DNA of 64,000 nucleotides from JAFARE01 sp963777285 (GCA_963777285.1 CAVZPR010000001.1:1116001-1180000); one strand, 5' to 3'. Shown: positions 17,654 through 27,644, numbered from the stretch's first letter. The notes: generated by a model from the letters alone, not told the origin. Program-made: numbers and translations.

Positions 17654-18735
17654 CCCGCGACTGGCGCCGATTCCGCCCCGAGGGCCGGCTGGCGACGCGC
17701 ATGAGCCTGGGTACGATCGCGGTCGCATTCCTGGCGATCGGGGTTCTGGCCGTCGGGGTTCTCGTCGTCGGCCGCTCGGCGTTCAGCGGCCTGATGATCG
17801 AGGCGGGTGCGTCTGCAGCCACGGCCCAGGCGATGTTCGACCAGGGCGTGGCCACGATCTTCGTCGTGGCGGTGGCCGTCGCGGTGGCGGTGAGCGCGGT
17901 GTTCTCCGTGCTGATCGCTGTCCGCATGGCGCGGCCACTCGAGTCGATGTCCGACGCCGCGCGTCGCATCGCCAGGGGTGACTACGCGATTCGCGTGCCA
18001 CGCGCAGGTCCTGCAGAGGTGGCGTCGCTGGCGGACTCCTTCAACGTCATGGCCGCCGGCCTCGCCGATCAGGAGCGCCTGAGGCGCGAGTTCATCGTCA
18101 ACGCCGCGCACGAGCTGAGGACACCGCTCACCAACCTGCAGGGCTACCTCGAAGGCCTGCGCGACGGCGTGATCCCACCGTCGCGCGAGCAGTTCACATC
18201 CCTGCACGAGGAGGTCGACCGTCTCGTCCGCCTCGCCGAGTCGCTGGACTCGCTTGCAGGCAGCGGCGACCGGGCTGCTCCCGCTCCGTCGGACATGGAC
18301 CTGTCCCAGAGCCTGCGCACCGCCGCGGACCTCGCGCGGCCGCGACTCACGCGAAAAGCGATCCTGTTCGAGACCCGCATCCCACCTGGGCTTCGGGCAC
18401 GGAGCGACCCCGATCGCCTGGCACAGGTCCTCGCCAACCTCCTGGAGAACGCCGCGCGCTACACGCCACCTGAAGGCTGCGTCTGCCTCGCCGCAGAGTC
18501 TCGCCGCGCGCACGCGGTCGTCAGCGTCGTCAACTCGGGGGCCGGCATACCGGCTGAGGACGTGCCCCACGTCTTCGAGCGGTTCTATCGGGTGGAGAAA
18601 TCGAGAGACGGTGCGCGCGGCGGAGCGGGGATCGGCCTGGCCATCGTCAAGCAGCTGGTGGAAGCCGACGGTGGCGGCGTCGGGGTCGAATCTCGAGCCG
18701 GCAGCACGCGATTCTGGTTCAGCCTCCCGGCCTGA
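17644..18735 (+). CDS. Sensor histidine kinase
   Basis: Membrane sensor kinase of 363 residues, partner of the preceding regulator. Two membrane segments (roughly residues 22-45 and 74-98) enclose a very short external loop, so it probably senses the membrane or a partner protein rather than a soluble ligand. HAMP follows, then the H-box NAAHELRTPLTNLQG with His156, the N-box ANLLENAARYTPP and the G-boxes GIPAEDVPHVFERFYR and GGAGIGLAIVKQLVE. Confidence 0.95.
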   Translation: MRLARDWRRFRPEGRLATRMSLGTIAVAFLAIGVLAVGVLVVGRSAFSGLMIEAGASAATAQAMFDQGVATIFVVAVAVAVAVSAVFSVLIAVRMARPLESMSDAARRIARGDYAIRVPRAGPAEVASLADSFNVMAAGLADQERLRREFIVNAAHELRTPLTNLQGYLEGLRDGVIPPSREQFTSLHEEVDRLVRLAESLDSLAGSGDRAAPAPSDMDLSQSLRTAADLARPRLTRKAILFETRIPPGLRARSDPDRLAQVLANLLENAARYTPPEGCVCLAAESRRAHAVVSVVNSGAGIPAEDVPHVFERFYRVEKSRDGARGGAGIGLAIVKQLVEADGGGVGVESRAGSTRFWFSLPA

Positions 18736-18757
18736 TCGCCTGCACTGTGTCGAAACG

Positions 18758-18772
18758 ATGACACGCTGTCAT
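18758..18772. promoter_or_regulatory. Possible operator: ATGACA-CGC-TGTCAT
   Basis: A perfect 6-3-6 inverted repeat 66 bases before the lactonase-like gene and just after the kinase stop. Position and symmetry suit a regulator binding site, perhaps for the adjacent response regulator, though OmpR-type proteins more often use direct repeats. It could also be chance. Confidence 0.3.
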
Positions 18773-18837
18773 CACAGCTTAGTCAGCGCTCCGCATGCTC
18801 GCCCGCTGATCCACCCATCAGCACGGAGGAGAGTGCC

Positions 18838-19974
18838 ATGCGAGGTTCACACTGGATGCGCTGCGGGCTCGCCGCGGCAGCCGCGGTCGCAGTTCCCCTG
18901 ACGTCGATCGTCGTTGTACAGGCGGCCGGGCGTGACAGGGACGATGGATCGGCGGTCTTCGTGCAGACCAATGATCCGAACGGCAACACCATCGCCGCGT
19001 TCGATCGCAACCGCGACGGCACCCTGACGTGGCTGGCGACGTACGCGACGGGCGGCGACGGCGGACGGTCAGCGGGGTCGAACTCGGATCCGCTCGCATC
19101 ACAGGGATCACTCGTCTTCGACCGCGACGCCGCCCTGCTCTTCGCGGTCAATGCGGGCAGCAACTCCGTCTCGGTGTTTCGCGTCGACGGCGAGACGCTG
19201 GACCTGCGCCAGGTGATCAACTCCGGCGGCTCCTTCCCGACGAGCCTCGCGGTGCACGATGAGACGCTCTATGTCTTGAACGCCGGCGGCGACGTCAACG
19301 TGGCCGGCTTCCGCATCGCCGGCGGCAAGCTGCATGCGATTCACGGCAGCACGCGCGATCTCGGCCTGCACGAGAGCACCCCGCCCGCATTTTTGGACTC
19401 TCCGGCGCAGATCGGCTTCGCGCCCGGCGGCCACCGTCTGATCGTCACCGGAAAGACCAACAACTTCGTCGACGTGTTTGCGGTGCGGCCGGATCAACGG
19501 CTGTCGGCGACGCCGGTGCAGACAGCCGACGCAAGCGTCCCCTTCGCCTTCACCTTCTCTCCGTCAGACCAGCTCGACCTGGTCAACGCGGCGGGCAACG
19601 TCGCCCCGAGCGAGATCAACCGGCACGGAGCCATAACTCCCAGGGGCGCCGCGGTGCCCGACGGGCAGAGCGCTGCTTGCTGGATCGCAACCGCACGCGA
19701 TCACGCGTACGTGGCCAACACCGGCAGCAACGACGTCAGCGAGTACCGCATCGGCGACGGCGGTCACGTCACGCTGGTGGATGCGACGGCCGCCACGGGG
19801 ATATCCGGCGCGATCGACGAGACCACCGCCGGTGGCGGACGCTTCCTCTACGTGCAGGCGGGGCTCGCCTCATCCGTGGAGGTCTACTCGATCGCCGGCG
19901 ACGGCTCCCTGACCTTGATCCAGACGGCAGCCGTGCCCGGTGGGTCTTCGCAGGAGGGCATCGCCTCGAGCTGA
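18838..19974 (+). CDS. Secreted lactonase-like beta-propeller protein
   Basis: A 378-residue exported protein with a signal peptide (residues 1-30) and repeated propeller blades such as LLFAVNAGSNSVSVFRVDG, LYVLNAGGDVNVAGFRI and HAYVANTGSNDVSEYRI. These match the seven-bladed lactonase / YVTN-repeat family, of which 6-phosphogluconolactonase is the soluble member. Whether this one is an enzyme or a binding protein cannot be told. GGAGG lies eight bases before the ATG. It follows the two-component pair and ends at a perfect terminator. Confidence 0.85.
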   Translation: MRGSHWMRCGLAAAAAVAVPLTSIVVVQAAGRDRDDGSAVFVQTNDPNGNTIAAFDRNRDGTLTWLATYATGGDGGRSAGSNSDPLASQGSLVFDRDAALLFAVNAGSNSVSVFRVDGETLDLRQVINSGGSFPTSLAVHDETLYVLNAGGDVNVAGFRIAGGKLHAIHGSTRDLGLHESTPPAFLDSPAQIGFAPGGHRLIVTGKTNNFVDVFAVRPDQRLSATPVQTADASVPFAFTFSPSDQLDLVNAAGNVAPSEINRHGAITPRGAAVPDGQSAACWIATARDHAYVANTGSNDVSEYRIGDGGHVTLVDATAATGISGAIDETTAGGGRFLYVQAGLASSVEVYSIAGDGSLTLIQTAAVPGGSSQEGIASS

Positions 19975-19978
19975 CCCA

Positions 19979-20010
19979 TTTGGCGAGGGCGCAACGGCGC
20001 CCTCGCCAAA
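19979..20010 (+). terminator. Terminator after the lactonase-like gene
   Basis: Perfect 14-bp inverted repeat TTTGGCGAGGGCGC with an AACG tetraloop, beginning five bases after the stop codon. The A/T-rich ends of the stem provide a short AAA/TTT tract on both strands. Confidence 0.85.
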
Positions 20011-20049
20011 GGTCTACGCGCCTGCCGCAAACGCCTCTGGCAACGGTGC

Positions 20050-22311
20050 ATGCCGGGTGCTACGGTGCGCCGGAGCATGGCTGTGGCAGCAGGGGACGGC
20101 CGGGTGCAGACGTCCCAACTCGTCGATACGGTGGCGGAGATCGTGCACGCGTCCCAGTCACTGCCGCGAGTTCTGGACCGCATCGTTTCCGCTCTCGCGT
20201 TCCACGGCTATCCGGGCTCCGGCATCACGCTGATCAACGAGCGGGACGAGCTGTACGTGGTCGCGCACGACGGGCCACCCGACGAGGACATCCTCGCCCT
20301 TCGCCTCCCGGTGGGCACGGGGATCATGGGCGCCGTCGCCGCCTCGGGGCGGTCGGTCTTGGTGGAGGACCTGGACCGGCCCGGCGGGCCGGCGCCGGCG
20401 CATCAACTCGTGGGAGCGCAGGCGCACATGCGCTCCCTCATGGCCGTGCCGATCATCACCGACGGCGCGACGATCGGCGTGCTCGAGGTGGACAGCACCG
20501 AGCCTGGCCGCTTCCGCGCCGCCGACCTGGCAGCCTTCGAGGCGGTGGCGGGCGAAGTCGCGCAAGCCGTCCGCGAGGCCGCTCCCCTGGAGCTGGCCGG
20601 CGCGCTGCTGCGCCGGCGCGTCCACGAGGTCATGATCCTGGGCGAGACGACGCGGGCCTTCGCCGCCGCCGTCGAGGTCGACGCGACCTTTCACGCGGCG
20701 GTGCGTTGGTCGGCACTGGCTCTCGGCGCGCCACGCGCGCTGCTGCTGCGGGCGACCGAGCAGGGTGCGGCCGTCGTCGCCGAACAGCCGTTGCCGGAGC
20801 ACACGAGCCTCGGTCGCGCGGTGCGCTCAGCGGGTCTGGAGGGATGGGACGCCGGGGGCCTCACCGAGCTGGATCCATCCGAGGCGGATGCGCTCTTCTG
20901 CATGCAGGGTGCCGGAACCGGCGCTCCCGCGCTCGCCGCGAGCGTGCGCGCCGGCGAGGCCTTCTCGGGCGCGCTGGTGGTGGCCGGCCGCACGCGGCGC
21001 GGTTTCGACCCCGCCGAGCGCCGCCTGCTGGAGAGCATCGCCGAGCTGGCCGGTCTGGCGATCAGCAACGCCGATCGCTACCGCCGGCTCACCAAGGCGG
21101 CGGAAACCGACGCGCTCACCGGCCTGCAGAACAGCGCACGCTTCGAGCGCGAGGTCGCGACGCGCAACGGCACTCAGCTGGCGCTGCTCTCCATCGACAT
21201 GGACCGGCTCAGGCTGACCAACGACAAGTACGGATACGAGGCCGGCGACGCTGTCCTTGCCCACGTGGGCGAGGCACTCGACAAGCTGGTCGGCGGTCGC
21301 GGGCCCGTGGCACGCACCTCCGGCGACGAGTTCGCGGTGCTGCTCCCCGGAGCGACCACGCTGGACGGCGTCGCCCTCGCGGAGGAGCTGCGCTCCGCCA
21401 TGTACGGGCTGGTGCCTCCCTACGGGATGGTGCGCCTCAGCGTCGGCGTGGCCGGCGCGCTGCAGGGCGCGGACGCGCGCGCCGCATGGACCGCAGCCGA
21501 CATCGCGCTGGCCCGCGCCAAGCAATGGGGACGCGACCGTGTCGAGTCCGCTGCTGCCAGCATCCAGCCCGAACCGGCGCCGTCGACCCATTGGGACGCG
21601 CTGGCAGCACAGCTGGTCGATGCGCGCGACATCAACTCGGTGTATCAGCCGATTGCGCGCCTGGACGATCGCGAATGCATCGCCTACGAAGCATTCGCCC
21701 GCCCGTACGGCTCGGCCGGCGACCTCAGCGTCGAGGGACTCTTCGCCGCCGCGCACCGCATCGGTCTGTCACGCGAGTTGGACTGGCTGGCGCGGCGCGC
21801 AGCTGTCCGCGGCGCGGCCGCACTCCCGGCGGGCGCCGCCCTCTTCATCAACTGCGACATCGATGCGCTGCTGAACCCGGTGCACGGCGTCGACCAGATG
21901 CTGCTGGTGCTCGAGTGGGCGGAGCGCGATCCCGGCGACATCGTGCTGGAGATCAGTGAGCGCAAAGCCGTCGACGACCTGGGGCGCTTTCGCGAGGTGC
22001 TCGCGCAGTACCGCGCGCACGGCTTTCGCTTCGCCATCGACGACGTCGGCGAGGGCCGGTCCACGCTCGAGGTGCTGGCTGCCGCGGCCCCCGAGTACGT
22101 GAAGGTGGCACGCAGCCTCACCGTCTCAGCTGATCAGGTGGGGTCCCGCGCCGCGATCAACGCGGTGGTGGCGTTCGCGCGCACCGCAGGCGCGCTTGTC
22201 ATCGGCGAGGGCGTCGAGACCAACTCGCAGGCGACGCGCATGCTCGAGCTCGGCGTCGAGCACGGACAGGGGTGGTGGCTGCAGCGTCCGGCGCACCTCA
22301 ACGGACGGTGA
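20050..22311 (+). CDS. GAF-GGDEF-EAL cyclic di-GMP signalling protein
   Basis: A cytosolic c-di-GMP turnover protein of 753 residues. Residues 20-180 form a GAF sensor (LDRIVSALAFHGYPGSGITLI), residues 190-350 look like a second GAF, then a GGDEF domain whose signature reads SGDEF (424-428) and a C-terminal EAL domain. The EAL motif reads YEAFARP (Glu547), but FINCD, EISERK, IDDVGEG, YVKVARS, GEGVETN and QGWW keep the metal and catalytic positions, so phosphodiesterase activity is likely. I see no RxxD inhibitory site before SGDEF. Start may be the second ATG at 20077. Confidence 0.93.
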   Translation: MPGATVRRSMAVAAGDGRVQTSQLVDTVAEIVHASQSLPRVLDRIVSALAFHGYPGSGITLINERDELYVVAHDGPPDEDILALRLPVGTGIMGAVAASGRSVLVEDLDRPGGPAPAHQLVGAQAHMRSLMAVPIITDGATIGVLEVDSTEPGRFRAADLAAFEAVAGEVAQAVREAAPLELAGALLRRRVHEVMILGETTRAFAAAVEVDATFHAAVRWSALALGAPRALLLRATEQGAAVVAEQPLPEHTSLGRAVRSAGLEGWDAGGLTELDPSEADALFCMQGAGTGAPALAASVRAGEAFSGALVVAGRTRRGFDPAERRLLESIAELAGLAISNADRYRRLTKAAETDALTGLQNSARFEREVATRNGTQLALLSIDMDRLRLTNDKYGYEAGDAVLAHVGEALDKLVGGRGPVARTSGDEFAVLLPGATTLDGVALAEELRSAMYGLVPPYGMVRLSVGVAGALQGADARAAWTAADIALARAKQWGRDRVESAAASIQPEPAPSTHWDALAAQLVDARDINSVYQPIARLDDRECIAYEAFARPYGSAGDLSVEGLFAAAHRIGLSRELDWLARRAAVRGAAALPAGAALFINCDIDALLNPVHGVDQMLLVLEWAERDPGDIVLEISERKAVDDLGRFREVLAQYRAHGFRFAIDDVGEGRSTLEVLAAAAPEYVKVARSLTVSADQVGSRAAINAVVAFARTAGALVIGEGVETNSQATRMLELGVEHGQGWWLQRPAHLNGR

Positions 22312-22349
22312 CGGCCTCGGACGAACGCAGGTAACAGCATTCCCGACGT

Positions 22350-23835
<1,486 letters not shown>

Positions 23836-23843
23836 TCCGTGCG

Positions 23844-24557
23844 TCAGACGGCGAAGCGTCTGAGCAGCAGAGCGTAGTCGCAGCCGGCGGCCTTCCCCGC
23901 AGCGCGCGCGAAGTCCCGGAGGAAGGCGCCTGGATCCATGGAGGCGCCGAGACCCTCGAGGTAGACGCGATGTGCCCGGAGCGACTCGATCCCGCGGTCA
24001 AAAGTTGCTCCCACGTCGACGTAGTGCGTCGGCGGCTCCATCCCGAGCAGATACACCGCATGCAGTTGCTGCCATGGCTCGCCGAGATCGCTGAACAGCC
24101 AGCGGTTGGCCGCGTCGCGAGCAGCGTCGAGCGTGGCCAAACCGACGGCCCGGTGATCTGCGTGGTTGACGATGCTGCCATCACCCCAGGTGAGCTCGAA
24201 GTTCATCGTCAAAAGGATGTCGGGCCGGAGGCGGCGGATCGCCCCGGCGATGTCGCGACGCAGCGCAAGCCCGTGCTCGATGGCACCGTCTCGATGACCC
24301 AGGAACTCGACGTGGTCCACGCCCACGAGCGCCGCCGCAGCTCGCTCCTCTTCTTCGCGAAGCGGGCCCGCGGTGGCCGGCTCGAGGCCGTCGATGCCGG
24401 CCTCGCCGCTCGTCACCAGCACGTAGGAGACGGTCTTGCCCTGGTCGGTCCACCGAGCCACGGCCGCAGCGGTTCCGTACTCCAGATCGTCGGGATGCGC
24501 CGCGACGGCGAGGGCGCGCTGCCAGTCTTCTGGAATGGCGGCCAGCGCCTCAGGCAT
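23844..24557 (-). CDS. PIG-L family LmbE-like deacetylase
   Basis: A zinc-dependent deacetylase of the PIG-L/LmbE/MshB superfamily, 237 residues. The metal motif AHPDD is at residues 20-24 and a second metal/His segment is IVNHADHRAVG. Members remove acetyl groups from GlcNAc-inositol, bacillithiol precursors or antibiotics; the substrate here is not evident. It converges with the monooxygenase and is followed upstream by the AKR fusion gene on the same strand (61-base gap). Confidence 0.88.
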   Translation of the reverse strand: MPEALAAIPEDWQRALAVAAHPDDLEYGTAAAVARWTDQGKTVSYVLVTSGEAGIDGLEPATAGPLREEEERAAAALVGVDHVEFLGHRDGAIEHGLALRRDIAGAIRRLRPDILLTMNFELTWGDGSIVNHADHRAVGLATLDAARDAANRWLFSDLGEPWQQLHAVYLLGMEPPTHYVDVGATFDRGIESLRAHRVYLEGLGASMDPGAFLRDFARAAGKAAGCDYALLLRRFAV

Positions 24558-24618
24558 CGGCCAAGGCTACTCTCGAGCCTCGCCGTCGTGGCTGCATGTG
24601 CGTGCGTCGAGAGGCGCC

Positions 24619-26370
24619 CTACACCAGGATGAACTGCGCGCCCACGGCGTTCGCCAGCGCTCGATGAGCCGCGCTGACACCGACGAGCATCGAGCTACGC
24701 ATGTCGACCGAGTGCGCATGCGCGAAAACCACCAAAAGCCCCGGCAGCGGCGGCCGGCACCAGCATCGCGGAGGCCCCCCAGGATGCGGGCAGACCGCGG
24801 TGTCGACAGCCCCCGCGGCACAGGCCGCGACACGAGCCGCGATTGCAGCGAGGTCTTCGGCCGCGCCCTGCGGCAGCCACTCGAAGACGAGCACGGGCCG
24901 GTTCGCGCCGCCGCCGGCCACGTTCGCTTGCCACCCCGGCCGCGCCGTGGCGCCGGCGGCAAGGAACACGGCGGCACGGGTGCGGCCGGCCTGCGTGGTC
25001 CGAGCAAAGGGACGCTTCTCCACGCCACTGAACCCTTCGTCGTCTTTGGGCGCTTGCAAGTCCCGTAGCGCCCGCATCTGCGACGTCGGCAGGAACCACC
25101 CGGGCGTGGTGCGAGCACGTCGGCGCACCGCTTCTGGATCGGGGAGGCCACCCGCATCCGCGACCATGCGCTCCACGGCGTTGAGCTGCGCCTGAGCCAG
25201 TGGTGTGTCCAGCCAGACACAGCGCGTGGAGATACCGTGCTTCTGCGCCGCCTCGACGACGTCGCTGCGCGCGGCGCGCTGCAGCCAGGTGTTGTCCAGG
25301 ACCAGGGTGCGCGCACCCTCGCTGAGCGCGCGGTCGAGGGCCGCGACCAGGTCGCGCAGGGAACCGCCCAGAAGGTCACGGTTGAGGCGCTGGTACCCGC
25401 GCGCGACGTAGTCCGCCGCCAGAGTCGACTTGCCTGCGCCGGGAATGCCCATGATCAGCACCACCTCTCCCTGAGCCCGCGCTTTCACCTGGGCCCGTGT
25501 GGCCGGCCGTGCGCGGCCCAGCGCCTCAGCCAGGAGCCGGCGATCGTCATCGCCCAGCTCGATCGCTGCCGCGGCCGCCGCTGATCGTGCGCTCTCCGGT
25601 CGCCGCGCGCCCGGGATTGCAACAATCTCATGGGACAGATCCAGCAGCCAGGCGAGCGCGATCTGCTCGGCGGAAGCGCCGTGACGGCGAGCGATCTCGC
25701 CCAGAGCCGGGTGCCGCGCCAGGCGGCGAACGCGAAGAGGACCGCCGAGCGGCGAGTGCGCGATCACAGCGATGCCGCGGCCTGCGCAGTACTCCACGAG
25801 ACCATCACGCAGCGCAGCGTCGTCGTACGGATTGAGCGCGACCTGAACTGCGGTGATCGGAGCTGCGTCGAGCGCTTGCTCCAGCTGCGCGCGATCGACG
25901 TTGCTGACGCCGACGTGACGCGCCATGTTCTCTGAGGCGATGCGCTCCAATGCGCGCAGCGACGTCGACCACTGCGTTCGCGGATCCGGAGCGTGAATGA
26001 GATAGAGGTCGATGGGGAGGCCGCCGAGGTCGCGCAAGCTTGCTTCGCAGTCGCTCAGGAGGGTGCGAGCCCGGCCGTCGGGCGACCACCGTCCTCCGCG
26101 CCGGCTCATGCCGCCCTTGGTTACGATCCGCGCCGTGAGCCGGCTGCCAGTCGCCCCGAGAATCTGCGCGAGCATGCGCTCGTTGTCGCCGGCATCGGAG
26201 TCGTCGCGCGCATACGCACGAGCCGTGTCGAAGATGCTGACCCCGGATTGCAGCGATGCGTGGATGGTCTCGTATGCCAGGTGCTCATCCGCCGCGCCAT
26301 GGGTCGACAGCCGCATGCAACCCAATCCGATGCGCAGCGTCGACGGTTCGAGCCAGGGGACGCGGCTCAC
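24619..26370 (-). CDS. Three-part fusion: aldo/keto reductase, P-loop kinase, HAD-like C-terminal domain
   Basis: One chain of 583 residues from the GTG at 26370 (a GTG at 26394 would lie inside a terminator stem). Residues 1-285 are an aldo/keto reductase with the tetrad Asp48, Tyr53, Lys85, His126. Residues 300-440 are an AAA_33/PNK-like kinase: Walker A MGIPGAGKST at 307-316, LVLDNTW and WLDTPLAQAQLNAVERM. Residues 450-583 end in CPHPGGPPRCWCRPPLPGLL and SSMLVGVSAAHRALANAVGA, resembling the zinc loop and motif III-IV of HisB/GmhB-type HAD phosphatases, but I see no DxDGT nucleophile motif. The reductase-kinase joining is unusual; substrate unknown. Confidence 0.85.
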   Translation of the reverse strand: MSRVPWLEPSTLRIGLGCMRLSTHGAADEHLAYETIHASLQSGVSIFDTARAYARDDSDAGDNERMLAQILGATGSRLTARIVTKGGMSRRGGRWSPDGRARTLLSDCEASLRDLGGLPIDLYLIHAPDPRTQWSTSLRALERIASENMARHVGVSNVDRAQLEQALDAAPITAVQVALNPYDDAALRDGLVEYCAGRGIAVIAHSPLGGPLRVRRLARHPALGEIARRHGASAEQIALAWLLDLSHEIVAIPGARRPESARSAAAAAAIELGDDDRRLLAEALGRARPATRAQVKARAQGEVVLIMGIPGAGKSTLAADYVARGYQRLNRDLLGGSLRDLVAALDRALSEGARTLVLDNTWLQRAARSDVVEAAQKHGISTRCVWLDTPLAQAQLNAVERMVADAGGLPDPEAVRRRARTTPGWFLPTSQMRALRDLQAPKDDEGFSGVEKRPFARTTQAGRTRAAVFLAAGATARPGWQANVAGGGANRPVLVFEWLPQGAAEDLAAIAARVAACAAGAVDTAVCPHPGGPPRCWCRPPLPGLLVVFAHAHSVDMRSSMLVGVSAAHRALANAVGAQFILV

Positions 26371-26386
26371 GTGGTCCAGAAAAGAA

Positions 26387-26416
26387 CCCCGCACCGCATG
26401 TCGGAGCGGCGCGGGG
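26387..26416 (-). terminator. Terminator of the arsR-arsM-micropeptide unit
   Basis: On the minus strand: CCCCGCGCCGC, 8-base loop, GCGGTGCGGGG, an 11-bp stem with one G-T wobble, followed by TTCTTTTC. It begins 12 bases after the micropeptide stop and ends just before the AKR fusion gene. Confidence 0.85.
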
Positions 26417-26428
26417 CTTCTCCCTACC

Positions 26429-26482
26429 TCAGCACCCGCAGGGGCACGGGCAGCTACCGCAGGGGCAGTCGCACGGCGTCAC
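26429..26482 (-). CDS. 17-residue cysteine-rich micropeptide (metallothionein-like), coupled to arsM
   Basis: Reading on from arsM, a GTG that shares the sequence GTGA with the arsM stop opens a frame encoding MTPCDCPCGSCPCPCGC, then TGA. Seven of 17 residues are Cys, spaced CxCxC-xx-CxCxCxC, with no hydrophobic residue. The 4-base stop/start overlap is the coupling arrangement used by real genes in this window, and an intrinsic terminator starts 12 bases after its stop, so the frame fills the exact space between arsM and the transcript end. A thiol-rich metal or As(III) chelator is the natural guess; no named family is known to me. It is far too short for gene callers. Confidence 0.55.
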   Translation of the reverse strand: MTPCDCPCGSCPCPCGC

Positions 26483-27267
26483 GGCCTTACCTCCAATGAC
26501 TCGTCTGCAGCGAACGGTTTGCGGGCGCGGATGATTGCGGACCCAGCGTGTTCATGAACACGATGCGTCTCCTGGATATCGACGTCGATGAAGCCGGCGG
26601 CGGCGAGGAGCGCCTCGAACTCGGCTCGGGTGAGCGCTCCGGCGATGCAGCCCGTCCAGGCGGCCATGGCTGCCCGCGTCGCCTCGTCCATGTCCTCGTC
26701 GGCGATGACGTCGGAAACCGCGACCCGCCCGCCGGGTCGCAGGACGCGTGCGACTTCGTGGACGACCTTGGCCTTGTCAGCGGAGAGGTTGATGACGCAG
26801 TTGGAGATGACCACGTCAACAGTCGCGTCCGCGAGCGGCATCTCCTCGATGTATCCCTTGACGAACTCGGCGTTGCGAGCTCCCGCTTCAGATGCGTTCC
26901 GCCGAGCCATGGCAAGCATCTCATCGGTCATGTCCAGGCCGATCGCCTTGCCGCCTGGTGCGACTCGCCGCGCGGAGATCAGGACATCGGCGCCCGCGCC
27001 GGAGCCGAGGTCGAGCACAGTCTCCCCCGGGTGGAGATCGGCCACAGCCGTGGGCACTCCGCAGCCGAGGGACGCGGTGAGCGCGGCCGCGGGCACCCCC
27101 TCGCGGGCTGCCGGGTCGTAGAGGGTGACGCCGAAGCCACCTGTCGCATCGGCGGGGCTGCAGCCGCAGCCGCCCCCGCAACACCCCTCTGTCTCGTGCC
27201 CGGCCGATACTGCCGCCGCGGCGTAACGCTCGCGGACGGTCTCACGAATGTGCGTCAGCTCAACCAT
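26479..27267 (-). CDS. arsM: Arsenite S-adenosylmethionine methyltransferase ArsM
   Basis: ArsM methylates As(III) to mono-, di- and trimethylated species using SAM. The ATG at 27267, overlapping the arsR stop by 13 bases, gives 262 residues. SAM motif I is VLDLGSGAGADVLIS (84-98); the arsenic-binding cysteines of the family are Cys69 in SLGCGVP and Cys157 in VISNCVINLS. A third cluster, CCGGGCGC at 29-36, lies in the N-terminal segment. It is the second gene of the arsR-arsM unit and is followed by the Cys-rich micropeptide. Confidence 0.94.
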   Translation of the reverse strand: MVELTHIRETVRERYAAAAVSAGHETEGCCGGGCGCSPADATGGFGVTLYDPAAREGVPAAALTASLGCGVPTAVADLHPGETVLDLGSGAGADVLISARRVAPGGKAIGLDMTDEMLAMARRNASEAGARNAEFVKGYIEEMPLADATVDVVISNCVINLSADKAKVVHEVARVLRPGGRVAVSDVIADEDMDEATRAAMAAWTGCIAGALTRAEFEALLAAAGFIDVDIQETHRVHEHAGSAIIRARKPFAADESLEVRP

Positions 27268-27605
27268 GTGGACAGCCCTTTCAATGCATCGGGAATGACG
27301 TAGTAGTACGCCCAGAGCCCCTGCCGTTCGGAGCCGACGATGCCGGCGTCGCGCAGGACCTTGAGGTGGTGCGACACCGTAGGTTGCGCGATATCGAACA
27401 GCGGCACCAGCTCGCAGACGCACACAGCGCCGGCGTGCTTGCGCAGCACGTCGACCAGCTGCAGCCGGACGGGATCGCCCAGCGCCTTGGCCACCTCGGC
27501 CATCCGTTCGGCCTGGTGCCGCTCGACGTCCGGGTACACCACCGGCTCGCAGCACCGTACCCCTGCCGGCCGCTTCTGCTTCGGGACGAGTTCCAGATTG
27601 ATCAT
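27255..27605 (-). CDS. arsR: ArsR-family arsenic-responsive repressor
   Basis: A winged-helix repressor released from DNA by As(III). The ATG at 27605 (MINLELVPKQKRPAG) gives 116 residues; the longer frame to 27644 would read through the promoter. The recognition helix is AQPTVSHHLKVLRDAGIV. Two cysteine sites are visible: CVC in the helix before it (AVCVCELVPLF, as in E. coli ArsR) and an N-terminal CC pair in GVRCCEPVVYP. The predicted transcription start lies only a few bases before the ATG, so the mRNA is almost leaderless. Confidence 0.93.
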   Translation of the reverse strand: MINLELVPKQKRPAGVRCCEPVVYPDVERHQAERMAEVAKALGDPVRLQLVDVLRKHAGAVCVCELVPLFDIAQPTVSHHLKVLRDAGIVGSERQGLWAYYYVIPDALKGLSTWLS

Positions 27606-27615
27606 CTTCGATCTA

Positions 27616-27644
27616 TTTATATCAATTGATTCGACGTCCGTCAA
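27616..27644 (-). promoter_or_regulatory. arsR promoter
   Basis: On the minus strand TTGACG (27639-27644), 17-base spacer, TATAAA (27616-27621): a near-consensus sigma-70-type promoter. The -10 box ends 10 bases before the arsR ATG. The spacer contains the palindrome at 27621-27630. Confidence 0.75.
27621..27630. promoter_or_regulatory. Shared ArsR operator ATCAATTGAT
   Basis: A 10-bp perfect palindrome in an AT-rich island, lying in the arsR promoter spacer and over the -35 box of the aquaporin promoter. ArsR/SmtB operators are AT-rich inverted repeats containing ATCAA/TTGAT half-sites, so one bound dimer could block both divergent promoters. Confidence 0.65.

Noticed and set aside
19677..21959. 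760-codon frame in another register over the GAF-GGDEF-EAL gene
   Set aside because: Arg/Gly-rich translation; the overlapping frame has three intact domains.
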